Below, in pieces: positions 28,819-41,013 of a DNA stretch of 64,000 bases; the first letter of the stretch is position 1, and each line of letters starts with the position of its first letter. The position numbers were made by a program, and so were the translations under genes. Under the pieces are notes generated by a model. It searched no databases, was not told the origin of the DNA, and saw only the letters and a program-made list of their open reading frames with translations. This stretch comes from Maniola hyperantus (taxonomy: Eukaryota; Arthropoda; Insecta; Lepidoptera; Nymphalidae): the NCBI RefSeq assembly GCF_902806685.2, contig NC_048542.1, positions 11,454,533-11,518,532 of the forward strand. The letters run 5' to 3'.

Positions 28819-29534
28819 GGTAAAAACAAAATGAAACTGCGATAATATTCATCTAGCAGGTGAGGATATTCATACCTCTTTCCTCTTTCCAGATACGAAA
28901 AATCAAACCCCTCTTCTGTCGAAGTCTGTTGGCTCACAAACTTGGCCCAGAAACTAGTCATAACGCACTGCAATTATCATTAAATCATTCGTGAGACATG
29001 TTTCCAGCGCAATAGCAATTTGCGCTATATTATATATATGTGAATATATTTTTTTTAGCTATGTGAATTTTTATAAGTAATTTACCTACATGAAAAATAC
29101 TGTCTCCGAAGTTGTTTCTGTACCTTTCGTCAAAATTAGTTGAACAGATGAGCAACATAAAAAACATACAGTCGAATGGAGAACCTCCTCCTTTTTTTGT
29201 AGTCGGTTAAAAAATAATAGATGTTTCATGTAATTATAATATTAGTATGAATTTAGAAAATTTGGGTCACTATTATCCGATTCCTATTAGCATGTTTGTA
29301 GTTTCGAAAGTAAAAATTGTTTTGAATTATTATCAATATAATGTGAATTTGGTTTAAATTTTAATGAAATACCAAAATTTTAATGAAATACCAATAATGC
29401 ATATTTGATCAGTGAATAATTCAATGAAGCTAATTAATACAAGCCAAAACTTCACAAACTTCAATTTACCCTCAATTAACAGCTATTTGATCAAGAAAAT
29501 TATGCAAATTCTGATAAATCATAAATATTTTTAA

Positions 29535-29704
29535 GGGATGATTCATGCCAACACGTGGCGGGCACGAGCCGTGCCACGTACGAGGCGCAGACGAGGCACG
29601 GATTCAAAACATCACGAACATTTTATATGAAGCAGTTTATGCTTCACCATGCCGTGTCCGTGTACGGACGCCATACAGACACGTGATGGCATAAATCATT
29701 CCTT
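29535..29704. mobile_element. Foldback MITE, ends AGGGATGATTCATGCC
   Basis: AAGGGATGATTCATGCCA and, reversed, AAGGAATGATTTATGCCA, then ACACGTG on both arms. Confidence 0.7.
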
Positions 29705-30317
29705 AGCCACTGATACTAGCTGTGTTAGACAAATACACTCGCGAGCTAGCTAATCGACTCAATCAGTTTACTGCACAATTATGGTTTTTTTAATATCTAC
29801 ATATTTTATTAAAAAAAAAACATATGCCTATGAAAAGCTTGAGACTTAAAGCTTTAAATTGACACTTTTTTATCTAAGCATCAATTTAAATAGGCATTTA
29901 GGCAAACTGACTCATCCAACGAGTTGCGCTACTAACATCCATATAAAACCCACAACAAATACAACACCCCTTCAAATAGTATGGCAACTCTCAACTACAC
30001 TAACTAAAATTGCACCCAACAATTTCAGAGGCTAAAAAGGAGTAATATTGCAAAATTCGCAATTTAGTTAAGAATCTCATTAAACACACGCTACAATTAG
30101 CTGAGATTGCGTCCACTGTCTTTGTTCCTGTTCTTATTAAGACAGTGCTGCAGCGGGCATAATATCGTGTCCAGTCTCTACTCTGTAGTGCTTGCGGAAA
30201 TACAACTGAAAACTGCAGGAAATCCGGGTGCATTTCATATTTTGCATTGTTTTAATTTAAATAAGTATATAGATTATAGGTATACGAGAATATTCCTGAG
30301 AGAAATTGCGTTTTTTT

Positions 30318-30387
30318 TCTCGCGACTTCGTCCGCGTGGACTACACAAATTTCAAACCCCTATTTAACCCCTAAAGGGGTTAATTTT
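30318..30387 (+). repeat. CTATCAACGCACAG repeat, truncated
   Basis: Only the CTCGCGACTTCGTCCGCG to CCCCTAAAGGGGTTAA part. Confidence 0.6.
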
Positions 30388-30544
30388 TTTTATCATCATA
30401 TAATTCTATATATAGATCTGACCTCATGGGTCAGATCTTGCACTTTTGTGAAAATTTATAATTTTGCTTTTTAAAATTTATAATTTTAACAATTTTTGTA
30501 AGTATGTTTATGTTAGTTTGTACTCGTAGTTTAATTAGTGTAAT

Positions 30545-30605
30545 TGGCTTTATGGCCGTTCTAATTAAATAATAAATAAATAATAATAATTATTATTATT
30601 ATCAT
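30545..30605 (+). repeat. Retroelement 3' end with (AATA)n tail
   Basis: TTTATGGCCGTTCTAATTAA then ATAATAAATAAATAAT. Same block at 45795-45855 (TTTATGGCCGTTCTTATTAA). Confidence 0.5.
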
Positions 30606-30961
30606 TCCGTATGGGCAAATCATGCTGTCGTTCGTTAAACCTGCAACAAAATAAAACATTTAATTTGACACAAGTTGTGACAATAGTCCAGTGTGCTATG
30701 AGCACGTTATGGGTAATGCTTATGATATAATTATATTAATCACGCCGACAAAGTGGTGAAATAAATTTTTTTTTTTTTTTTTTTAGGGTAGCTCCCCTTC
30801 ATTTTCCCAGGATTTTTTTTTCTGAAATAGGTCTTTTAAAAATACTGTGGGTGTGGGAACATCATTTTTCTTTTGTTAATTTTTATTAGAGCCAAGTGTC
30901 GTCGTCCCCCCCCCCCCCCCCTATCAGCCCAGTATTAAAGGAAAACTATCATGGCTAAGTA

Positions 30962-31064
30962 GGGTTCACAGGTTAAGGAGTTATATACCTATCTGTTTTT
31001 CGAGGATTGTGACTACGGAACCCTACACTGCGCGTGGCCCGCCACGCACTTGGCCAGTTTTTTT
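30962..31064 (+). repeat. GTTCCGTA-related variant, 3' end
   Basis: GACTACGGAACCCTACACTG then CACGCACTTGGCCAG; 5' portion different from the main family. Preceded by a C run at 30907-30922. Confidence 0.5.
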
Positions 31065-31414
31065 AATCTTTCGCAAATCACGAAAGAACCCTTCTAAACA
31101 AAAAATTGTAAGGTTTATTATATTAATATTAGTTAGAAAAAAAAACTGTAGGTATATAATGTACAGCGTATAAGAGAATAAAACGGGCGGTGACGAAGTA
31201 GCAGGTAGGGTATTTCGACTAGCTAATGTACGTAATGTTGCCCTATTAATTCCCGAGATACGCTAATACGGGCAAGTACGAGTCGTAAAAATGATATATC
31301 ACGCGCGTTACGAGCCACATGTGTTGCAGTGGTTTGTTTTGTGTTACCATTAGGTATGTTACGCGGGTTACTTTGGTTAAAGGTAATGAGGTATTAAAAT
31401 ACTGCTTACTTTTT

Positions 31415-31699
31415 AGGGTTCCGTAGCCAAATGGCAAAAAACGGAACCCTTATAGATTCGTCATGTCTGTCTGTCTGTCTGTCTGTGTGTATGTCACAGT
31501 CACTTTTTTCCGAAACTATAGGAGCAATAGTACTATTGGAACTTGGTTAGTAGATGTATTCTGTGAACCGCATTAAGATTTTTACACAAAAATAGAAAAA
31601 AACAATAGATTTTGGGATTTTTGCAAAATGTCGATAAAATACGATTGTACTACGGAACCCTCAGTGCGCGAGTCTGATTTGCACTTGGCCGGTTTTTTC
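31415..31699 (+). repeat. GTTCCGTA element, shorter subfamily
   Basis: AGGGTTCCGTAGCC start, (TCTG)n at 31465-31485, TGTCGATAAAATACGATTG and CACTTGGCCGG end; interior differs from the main subfamily. Confidence 0.7.
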
Positions 31700-31737
31700 T
31701 TTATTGCTCTAAGTAACGATAGGCCGCGTTTTTTGAC

Positions 31738-31870
31738 GACCTCCCTGGCGCAGTGGTAAGCGCAAGCCTTATTAGTGGGAGGTCCTGGGTTCGATTCCCG
31801 GCACGGGTTTGGAATTTTATAATTTCTAAATTTCTGGTCTGGTCTGGTGGGAGGCTTCGCCCGGGGCTAG
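31738..31870 (+). repeat. SINE-b, 3'-truncated
   Basis: GACCTCCCTGGCGCAGTGG, GGTTCGATTCCCGGC and TTCTGGTCTGGTCTGGTGG as in the full copies. The family tail is missing and unrelated sequence begins after GTGGCCG. Confidence 0.75.
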
Positions 31871-32196
31871 TGGCCGTAATCGAAGAATTCCAACGGGATC
31901 CGATTTTCCGCTATCCGTCCATCTATCTGTCAGCAAGTTGTTTTTCATACTAACAGGTAAAGAGTTGAAATTTTCACAGAGTGCTAGGTATTTCTGTTGT
32001 AGTTATGACAACAAAATATTATAATAAAAATACTAAGATTGCGAATTTCAAAATGGCCGTCTGCAAATTGAGTTAAATGTTACGAATGGCACGGAATCAT
32101 TCCTGTGCAAGTCTGACTCGCACTTGACAATTTTTTTATTTCTCCCTTTGTTCTGCAAAGGAATAACTGATAATAAGCTTAGCAGCGTATAATTTC

Positions 32197-32466
32197 GACG
32201 ACCTCCCTGGAGCAGTGGTAAGCGCTGTGGTCTTATTAGTGGGAGGTCCCGGGTTCGATTCCTGGTAGGGATTTGGAATTTTATAATTTCTAAATTTCTG
32301 GTCTGGTCTGGTGGGAGGCCTCGGCCGTGGCTAGTTTAATAAAAACTGCCATACTCCTTCCAGGTTAGCCCGCTCCCACCTTAGACTGCATCGTCACTTA
32401 CCATGAGGTGAGATTGCAGTCAAGGGCTAACTTGTATCTGAATAAAATAAAATAAAAATAAAAATA
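32197..32466 (+). repeat. SINE-b, internally deleted
   Basis: GACGACCTCCCTGGAGCAGT head with B box, then a jump from GGCTAG to TTTAATAAAAACTGCC; ends AACTTGTATCTGAATAAAAT. Confidence 0.75.
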
Positions 32467-32892
32467 ATGGTTTGTCGCTGCAGAAGAAATGTACAGAAAT
32501 TGGCTATGCCTACTTTATTTTTCGCACCATTTCGGACTTCAATAACACGGCACCACAACGACCACGACTTTATGGACTATGAACGTCGTGGAGCCAAACT
32601 GTTATGGCCTTCCTTGTAGACTTGCAATTTCATATGCCATTCGGTGTTCCGTGTTTTCAATTTTTGATATTTGAATTTCGCAATATTACGATTAGTCGGC
32701 ATTGCGGAATGGGTGATGTAAAGTGCCTCTATACCTACACTAAATTTTTAAAATTTAAAGGAATTGTGACACTAATATACTTTTTATTTTATTTTATTTT
32801 ATTTTTATATTTATTTTGAAAATAATACAATAATAATTGTGATAGTATAATTTTTATTTTATTTGACTAACTAACAACATTCTGAATACATA

Positions 32893-33010
32893 ATGGCCGG
32901 CAACGCATCAGCGGCTCCTTTGGTGCTGCAAATGTTCATGGGCGGCGGTAATCACTTAACATCAGGTGACCCGCCTGCTCGCTTGCTCGCTATATCTATT
33001 AAAAAAAAAA
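32893..33010 (+). repeat. GGCGGTAATCACTTAACA family, copy 2
   Basis: GGCCGGCAACGCATCAGCGG to TGCTCGCTATATCTATTAAA, A tail. Confidence 0.65.
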
Positions 33011-33373
33011 TTACATAAAGAAAGAGATTTATAACTAAAAGACACATAGCATAAACGTTAACAACTGGCTAGTACAGAATATTTAGGTACAATTATGTTA
33101 TAAAAGTTTTAAAGGTAGTAAAGTTAGGTAAAATGCAATAACGAATAATTAAATTAGCACGTTAAATCGTTAAATCTCTTACAAACTAATTAACTCTCTA
33201 TCGTAGAGAAACAATGACGTTACGACGAAAGCAGGAAGATATAAAATATTTAATACTAGATCTGTCTAGTGAGTACCGATCAAGCAGACCATTAATTTGC
33301 TAAAATACGATATTAAAAAAGATGTTAAAGTAATGTCAAAGTCATGGGGTTATTCAAGGGGCGGACCAACAGA

Positions 33374-33500
33374 TTCCTATAAGGCCGGCAACGCATCGGC
33401 GGTTCCTCTGGTGCTGCAAATGTTCATGGGCGGCGGTAATCACTTAACATCAGGTGACCCGCCTGCTCGTTTGCTCGCTATCTTTAAAAAAAAAAAAACT
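33374..33500 (+). repeat. GGCGGTAATCACTTAACA family, copy 3
   Basis: AAGGCCGGCAACGCATCGGC to TTGCTCGCTATC with an A run. Very similar to copy 2, about 480 bp away on the same strand. Confidence 0.65.
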
Positions 33501-33899
33501 TTGAGCTACGCGACCGTAAATACGCGATGGCGACATGCGCTGGTCAATTCTAAGCTCCAAAGTTTGGACTCCGACTAGTCACTAGAGCATCGTGCATCGG
33601 TGCAAGGTATTGTGTCTGTTGGTATTTTTAACTGACTTCAAAAAAAGGAGGAGGTTCTCAATTCGTCGGAATCTTTTTTTTTTATATGTATTCGTCGTAG
33701 AGTGTGCTAAAGAACTATTTAATCTAGTTCGCCCCTCGCCGTTCTAGTACTAAAATATGGCCGTTTTCCTGCCAATTATATTATTGGGACCTTAAAAAGA
33801 AGTGTGAATAGGCACCTTCCAAACAAGCGCGCTCCATTTTAGGCTGCATCTTCTCCTACTTTGGTGTGATACCAGTCCAGTGCATGCCTATTTATTTAA

Positions 33900-34279
33900 A
33901 AAAAAACCGGCCAAGTGCGAGTTCCGTAGTAGGTACAGTCGTATTTTTTCGACATTTTGCACGATAATTCAAAAACTATGATGCATAAAAATAAATAAAA
34001 ATCTGTTTTAGAATGCACAGTGGGTGCCCTTTACTATGATACCCCATTTGGTATAGGTATCTTACTGCAAAAATTGAAAATACCAATTAGTTCATGACCA
34101 CAATTTTTTTTTTTTTTGTATGATGGAACCCTAAATTCACGATTTTTCGGGTTTTCTTCTATAAGACCTACCTACCTGCCAAATTTCATGATTCGAAGTC
34201 ATCGGGAAGTACCCTGTAGGTTTCTTGACAGACCGACAGACAGACAACAAAGTAATCCTATAGTGATATAAGGGTTCCG
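33900..34279 (-). repeat. GTTCCGTA element
   Basis: Inverted copy from CCGGCCAAGTGCGAG to AAGGGTTCCGTTTTT, with part of the tRNA-side arm (CAGGCTCGCG...) missing. Confidence 0.7.
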
Positions 34280-34534
34280 TTTTTTATCGGGCCAATCGGT
34301 ATAATTTCAAATGAAAAAGAGTGGAGTAATATTATTACAGTATGAATATTTTCGTCACAGTAAATTAATTAAAATCAGATTAAATTAATTAAGTATACCT
34401 ATTAAAATCGTTGACCCATTTATTCTAGGTTAATAAGTTCAAACTGTTTAACCTTAACATATTGCGGCGGGCGGATGGCAATCGATTTAAGGTAAAAACT
34501 GTTGACCTTTCACGTTTAGGTTAGAATAAAAAGC

Positions 34535-34599
34535 AAAAAAAACCCGCCAAGTGCGAGTTAGACTCGCGCACCGAAGGTTCCGTACTACAGTCGTATCTT
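34535..34599 (-). repeat. GTTCCGTA element, end fragment
   Basis: CCGCCAAGTGCGAGTTAGAC and GGTTCCGTACTACAGTCG only. Confidence 0.6.
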
Positions 34600-34660
34600 T
34601 AAAAACAATAACGTCTGTAAGAAAGTAAAATTCAAATATAATAATGTTTCGCAAAGGTAA

Positions 34661-34753
34661 CAGCGCGGAATGCACAAAATGCGTCTTCCACACCAGCGCA
34701 ATGTGACACGTTATTTAAGTTTTTGTTGAAATATGGTAATAGAAGCACGCGGG
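34661..34753 (-). pseudogene. Repeat-derived coding fossil (AGVEDAFCAF type)
   Basis: Minus-strand frame contains YFNKNLNNVSHCAGVEDAF. The plus-strand segment 45935-46015 reads YFNKIFNNMSHSAGVEDAY, so the two loci share one transposon-like source. Family unknown. Confidence 0.4.
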
Positions 34754-35299
34754 TATAAGGGGATCTGACAACTCTATCACCATTTATAATGTAGATAAAA
34801 CGCAACAATTGCAATGGTAAAAATATCATAACGTTTTACATTTCATGAAATACTCGTAGGTACTTTTCCGGATTTTAGAATGTGATTTAGGTAACGTCTA
34901 GGCATGATATTATATTTTGTCCGTGCCTATTCATGGACGGGGCATGGTTAAAATACTTGTAGTTTGATACTGTAGGTACCTATACCTACCTATTTTGTAT
35001 TTTTGAAACTGGTTTCATATCGATCAATTTCTAGTTCTAATGCAAAGTGGACTGTCCTTAAAACATGGCGCCAGAGCAACGGGTCGACATGTTTTTACAT
35101 GGATATAGTATTAACATAGGCTACTTCTATAGCGAAAGTTTCCATGCACGGGATTTTTTAAAAACCTAAATCCGCGATTCTTAAAAAACCTAAATCTCGG
35201 ATGAAGTCGCGAGCATCAGCTATAGTAATATAAGTGATTATTATTATCAGTCGTCGAACCTGCTATAGGCGTAGAATTTATAGCGAATCATCTTCGTCA

Positions 35300-35645
35300 T
35301 GATCAACCCATCGCCGGCTCACTACTGAGCAAGGGTCTCCTCTCAGAATGAGGACAGTTTGCCTATACCTACCTGCGGATTGGCAGACTTCTGGATTGGT
35401 AGGCTATAGTCTACCACGCTGGCCAAGTGCGAATTGGCAGACTTCACCATCTTTGAGAACATTATGGAGAACTCTCAGGCATGCAGGTTTCCTCACGATG
35501 TTTTCCTTCACCGTTAAAGCAAGTGATATTTTAATTACTTAAAAACGCACATAACTCCGAAAAGTTAGAGGTGCGTGCCCGGGATTGAACGCCCGACCTC
35601 CGATTGGAAGGCGGACGTCCTAACCACTAGGCTACCACAGCTTGG
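35300..35645 (-). repeat. SINE-c, full length with internal duplication
   Basis: From ATGATCAACCCATCGCC to CTAACCACTAGGCTACCACA. The segment GATTGGCAGACTTC occurs twice (about 35376 and 35432), so the copy carries a partial internal duplication. Confidence 0.75.
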
Positions 35646-35794
35646 TAGCAGCTTATAGAGAGTATCTACTAGTAAAAAGGTAGAGTATAAAGTTATTTCA
35701 TACAGTACCAAACCTGGCGCACAAAGATAAAATTGACCGTCAGTCACTCAGCCAGTGGATTGCACGTCAGTTGCGAGTGACGAGGCTGATATAA

Positions 35795-35938
35795 AATCTA
35801 TTGTACGCGACAGGTCGAGATGACAATCGGAGTATGAGGTCACTCGCGTTATCTCGCACCAGGTGACCGCGCGGGCTGTGCAGTTGTGCGGGGCGTCCCC
35901 ACCTCGATAGCCATCTCGACCTGTCGCATACTATGCAG
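35795..35938. mobile_element. Foldback MITE, family GTACGCGACAGG, full copy
   Basis: TTGTACGCGACAGGTCGAGA and, reversed, TAGTATGCGACAGGTCGAGA; GC-rich GCGGGGCGTCCCC core. Fragments at 4738-4820, 54781-54840, 60068-60143 and 63626-63693. Confidence 0.7.
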
Positions 35939-36855
35939 AATGTATGAAAACAAAAAATGATTTTTATCAGGCTGTAAAAGGCTTGCTAAAAATGTGATCT
36001 TTTGTTGGTTTGATTTCCATAAAAAAATAGTTTAGAAGTAGATATAATATGTATTTAGATTTTTAAAAACAAAACTATGTGCCTGAATCTTTTTTAGAAA
36101 CATCCGGTTTTCTAAAATACCATATTTTTGGCGACGACTCAAAAACTATTTTTTTTGTAACTAAAGGCTTTTTAGATACTTCTGGATAAAGTTATTAAAA
36201 TTCTTTCAGTAGTTTCAGAGTTTATCGATTACAAACAAATATTTCCTCTAAGTCTATAGTATAATATATTAATTCAGGTACAATATTGTACGAGTAGCTA
36301 ACTTTGGCAGAATTATCAGAATAAAATCATTAGCTCCGGAGATTATCCCCTACATACAAACTAACAAATATCTCTTAAGTATTGTATGTAGAATCTGAAG
36401 AATAATTTTATTTTATTCCAATGCCAAAGTTTGTCGATATTACGCTGAAATAATATCACAGTTACCTACTTATTATTTTCGTTTTGTCATGTGAAAGTAA
36501 TATAGGTAGTTTACAAAGGTAAAAAGATAGGTACAAAAATATTATTTTCCTTTTCCTTTGGTTAGGGGTCGAGGAATTCAAATGTTCTTATTGAACTGGC
36601 TTCAATATCTATTCAGTATAGGTAACTACATTCCTGGATAGCGTCTACAAAACTATTTGACCGTATCCAGCATTTTTACCCTACCATCCCCTACCATTTG
36701 GTGATATTTTACCCGTTGTTTTGATACTGAAGTTATTTTTAGGTGCATACCAAAATATACAATATTTACCTTATAGTTTTATTACCATTCACTTCAATAA
36801 ATGCGAAAGTGTGTTTGTCCAGGAAAAGACCTGAAGAGTGACATAAGCTATTTTT

Positions 36856-37247
36856 AGGGTTTCGTACCTTTAAAGGAAAAAAGGAACCCTTATAGAATCA
36901 CTTCGTTGTCTGTCTGTCTATCTGTCTGTCGTGTCTGTCACGAAAATTTATAGGGTACTTCCCGTTAACCCAGAATCATGTTTGGCAGGTAGTTAGGTCG
37001 TATATAGCACAAGTACAGGAATAAATTTGAAAACCGTAGATTTGTGGTTACATCACACAAAAAATTATGTGTAAATGATTATATACAAAGTGGGGTAACA
37101 TTTATAATATTTACCTGTATATTCTAAAACAGATTTCCATTTATTTTTATGCATGATAGTTTTTGATTTATTGTGCAAAATGTCGAAAAAAATACTCGAG
37201 TATGGAAACCTCGGTGCGTGAGTCTGACTCGCACTTGGTTGGTTTTT
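36856..37247 (+). repeat. GTTCCGTA element, diverged
   Basis: AGGGTTTCGTACC start, TCTGTCTG block, TGTCGAAAAAAATAC and GACTCGCACTTGG end. Confidence 0.7.
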
Positions 37248-37679
37248 GAATTCCTGTGGATTTTTAAAAAAACCTTAATCCAAGCGGACGTAGTTGTGAG
37301 CATCATCTAGTGCAAAATACAATGCCTCAATTCCAAAAAAGCAAATAGTAAGGTTTTCGATCTCGAAACCTAACTATTTGCTTACTATTACGAAAAGAGA
37401 GTTTAGTTTTCATACGAAGTAGCTTATTTTATGTCCCTTTTGAACGCAATTGAGTTTACTAGCCATAGTCAATGCTTTCTACGCTTTTGTTATTGAAAAT
37501 TCTACAGATCTTTTACAAAGAAATTCTTGCTGGGTACTGTTTTCTGTTTGCTGACATAATATTATTGACCTTTGACAGTAAAAGCTAATACATATCTCAT
37601 AGGATGAGTAGGTAAACTTAGGAGCAGGAAGAAATTATGACTTTTCTTCTAGAATATAAAAAAGGCATTTGAATTTTTT

Positions 37680-37770
37680 AAAAGAGCAACCGCCGAGTTT
37701 CTTGCAGCCTATTTTCGGTAAGAAGGTAATTCTGAACTTGTGATCGTTCACTTTACAATTCGAAAACACT
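37680..37770 (+). repeat. Relative of the 51488-51710 retroelement 3' end
   Basis: AGAGCAACCGCCGAGTTTCT and GGTAAGAAGGTAATTCTGAA, truncated before the tail. Confidence 0.5.
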
Positions 37771-38908
37771 CTGTGATGTGTACAATATCTAATTGAATTT
37801 TTAAAAAATCTGTTCTTTATTTAATTTTTTTTTAAATTTTTCCATAAATGTTCACTCGGACACCTATCTACAGTATAGACGCTTCTTCGATTCAATTCAA
37901 TTTTCACTTATTGGCTTTTAGTTGTGCCAACTGGGCACAGATTGTTTCACCAGTGTCACGTTTATGGAGAAGGCACAAAGGAGATAGATATGCTTCTTAT
38001 TTACGGATGAAAAAGATGGAACCACGAATAGAGATAAGAGGAAGTTGTCAGTCTGTACATACACCTATGATAACAGAAAAAACAGTCAAGTAAATGCCTT
38101 ATTAGCGGATAAAAAATTATTGTACGCTTATCTATCTGAAAACTCGAAGGTAAGTAAAGTATAGATATGAATCTTTCACAGAAATAATAATCTAAAAGTT
38201 GTTTTTTTCTATTAATTATTTTTAAGTAGGTAGGTATATAACGTTTCTCTCATAATCCATATAATATTACCATACTCTTATTCGTGTCATATTTACGAAA
38301 CGTTTGCCCTAGCATTGACTTGTATACGTAATATATTGAGGCATACAAGTACAATTTTCCAACTATGTATGATTGAGAAGAACGATAAAATACAAAGTCC
38401 TATTGATGCAACGATAAATCGTAAACGGATGATATTGAAAATATTGAATTCCCCGCCATAAACAGAGATGTAAGGAAACTTGTTTCGATTTGTCTTTTCT
38501 TTGTTACTCGCTCCTATGTATTTATTGTACAGAGGATCAGAGCTTTGGGTATAAGTTTTTGAGTGTACAAACTCGTCACTGGGATCGGCTTTAATCTATC
38601 AACAGGGAACTGGCAATAGTCTTGTGCTTAGTACAGGGATGGGCACAACTAGGGTTGCCAGGCGTCCGGATAAAGTCGGACATAGGTAGGCTTTTTGATT
38701 GCGTGTCCGGCCAAAATAAACGGTGTCCGGCTTGTACGGCTTTTGTTAGGCTTTTTACATTTCGCAAACGAGCGTGGCCGAGCGCAGGCGAGTCGACTGT
38801 CAGTCGCTCCCGCAGGCGGCAGTGCCGCCTGACAACAAGATTTATGACAATAATAAAAAAAGCTTGATTTTACATACAATTTTATTGTCGTACCTATTAA
38901 TACTAAGA

Positions 38909-38957
38909 CACAAAATCCTCAATAATGTACCCTACATTATTGAGGATTTTGTGTTTT
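38909..38957. repeat. Perfect hairpin, about 23-bp arms
   Basis: ACACAAAATCCTCAATAATG and its exact complement CATTATTGAGGATTTTGTGT separated by a few bases. Not obviously part of a larger repeat. Confidence 0.8.
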
Positions 38958-39565
38958 AGTAGCGTCGCAGCTGACGCGACAATACTCAACACTCATAGTG
39001 CTATTCAACATTTAGGTACGTGACCAAATTTTCACGCATGTTGGTGACGGCCATTCGTAGTCTTGAACACAGACTCCTAGTAATTCTAGAGATCGACTTA
39101 ACTAGTCTAGCAGCACTTTTAGCAATAATGTCTACAAAATTTGGTTGAAGAAATGCTCAAATGCTTTCGTTTGGTTCACCCGAGTCACTTGCTAGACTAG
39201 AGTATATCATGATTAAATGGAAACCTAAGCTTAAGAATCAACCGCACAGCTACTGAAAGGAAACTTTGCCCGGCAATCAATGTGCTGCAATTTTTAGCAT
39301 CTACCTACGGTCCTATTTAAAGCTAGTAATCGATAAAGATACACGAATAACGTGTTACAAATTGTATGTAGTTTACTACATACAATCATATCAAGGATTG
39401 GAACTCAAACAAACTACTTTGAATACCTATCTATTCCAGTTTATGAGTTGACAAAGTTTCGGAATATAACGTCGACAAAACGATTTCGTGATATTGTTCG
39501 GAACTTTACTCGATATTTGTTGTAACATTTTGGTGTTTATTTTTAACTTGGGGTCGATGTTTTTT

Positions 39566-39792
39566 TTTCTTTTAGATACAAGTTAGCCCTTGATTGCAAT
39601 CTCCTGGTGGTAAGTGATGGCAAAAGATGGATGCGGGCTAAACTGGAAAGGGTATGGGAGTTTTATTAAACCCTTATATATATATATATACCCCTATACC
39701 CTTTGGTTTCTACACGGCATCGTACCAGAACGCTAAATCGCTTGGCGGCAGGTAGGGTGGTAACTAGCCACGGCCGAAGCCTCCCACCAGCT
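39566..39792 (-). repeat. SINE-b, 5'-truncated with internal (TA)n
   Basis: Inverted tail AGATACAAGTTAGCCC to CTCCCACCAGC; a TATATATATATATATA run at about 39676-39692 interrupts it. Confidence 0.7.
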
Positions 39793-40321
39793 TACATACC
39801 ACTTAGCTAAATACAATCTCAACGATGTATTAAGAAAGTAGAGTAATAAAATACAATCTTACATTACAATGGTAGCCAATACATCGCAGCGATGTAGGAA
39901 ACGTTCATTTTATACGCTTCAAACTCCGCTCTGTGGAAACTTGCTCCGATTTCAGAGACCTGATTCAACTTTTTGTTGTTCGTATCGTACAAATAGAAGA
40001 CAGATTACAACAAATACTGACTACAATAAAGGATTTTCTCTGTGTTTAAATGTAAGTGTAAGTACTACTGAAAGGGATATTACGAGTACGCTAGAAGAGG
40101 TGTGCGGTACAAAATAACAGTTAGGTATTATAAATAATATGATAACGCCGATGATCGTACCGGGAATTAAAATTGACACTTTGTGTCAAAATATGGTGTC
40201 TTCGTGAACTTTATGTTGACCTCATGTCTATCATTCAGTTCCGAGTACACTCACATGCCCATAGCTGATATCAGCACCAAAGTGGCGAAAATCAAGTTAC
40301 TTCAAAAACAGGTCGACAATT

Positions 40322-41013
40322 GGGTATTTTACTACTTTAGAGTTTGATTAATATTATTACTTTATTTTAAACTAAGATAAAAATAATGACGTACGCTGAA
40401 AAAAAAATTAATATCCAACAAAGATTTACAAAGTTACAGGCATTTTAATTTTGGAGTGGGAGGGTCTTCTATCCCTTCCTCGCAAAACGAAAATTTGTAT
40501 GAAACCGCACGAAGCTACTATGGCATTAGTGAGGTGTGACGTTAAAATGCTATATCGCTATCTCTGTCTAATTAGAAATATTTAAATTATATTATATGTG
40601 CTGTGGTAGCCTAGTGGTTAGGACGTCCGCCGTCTAATCGGAGGTCAGGGGTTCGATCCCGGGCACGCACCTCTAACTTTTCGGAGTTATGTGCGTTTTA
40701 AGTAATTAAAATATCACTTGCTTTAACGGTGAAGGAAAACATCGTGAGGAAACCTGCATGCCTGAGAGTTCTCCATAATGTTCTCAAAGGTGTGTGAAGT
40801 CTGCCAATCCGCACTTGGCCAGCGTGGTAGACTATGGCCAAAAACCCTTCTCACTCTGAGAGGAGACCTGTGCTCTGTAGTGAGCCGGTAATGGGTTGAT
40901 CAAATGCTTATATCTTTTTTGTTATTTGATCGATTTAATTAGTTTTTTCAGTTTATGTCATTATTTTTATCCTAGTTTATAATAAAGTAATAAAAATTTG
41001 GAGTCAAATACCC
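40322..41013. mobile_element. Element, family GGGTATTTGAC, interrupted by SINE-c
   Basis: Collinear with 11065-11439 except for the SINE at 40600-40901; ends GGGTATTTTACTAC and GAGTCAAATACCC. Confidence 0.8.
40600..40901 (+). repeat. SINE-c, full length, inserted in another transposon
   Basis: TGTGGTAGCCTAGTGGTTAG (A-box side), GGGGTTCGATCCCGGGC (B box) and an end at GGGTTGATC. It interrupts the GGGTATTTGAC element 40322-41013. The uninterrupted copy at 11065-11439 runs straight across the site, and AAAT occurs on both sides. Confidence 0.85.

Noticed and set aside
28652..28852. 66-codon minus-strand frame
   Set aside because: Translation of a deleted GTTCCGTA element; the same VPYLK-type peptide appears at other copies of the repeat.
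38622..38867. Overlapping frames around a GC-richer patch
   Set aside because: GTTGCCAGGCGTCCGGA-type sequence looks transposon-derived, and neither frame resembles a known domain.
39869..40117. 82-codon plus-strand frame
   Set aside because: Cysteine-rich but no recognised motif, no repeat support and no splice signals to partners; cannot be separated from chance.
40605..40675. tRNA gene-like segments with A and B boxes (also at 31740, 32200, 60232, 905)
   Set aside because: All are heads of multi-copy SINEs with long family-specific tails; no intact cloverleaf distinct from the SINE was found.
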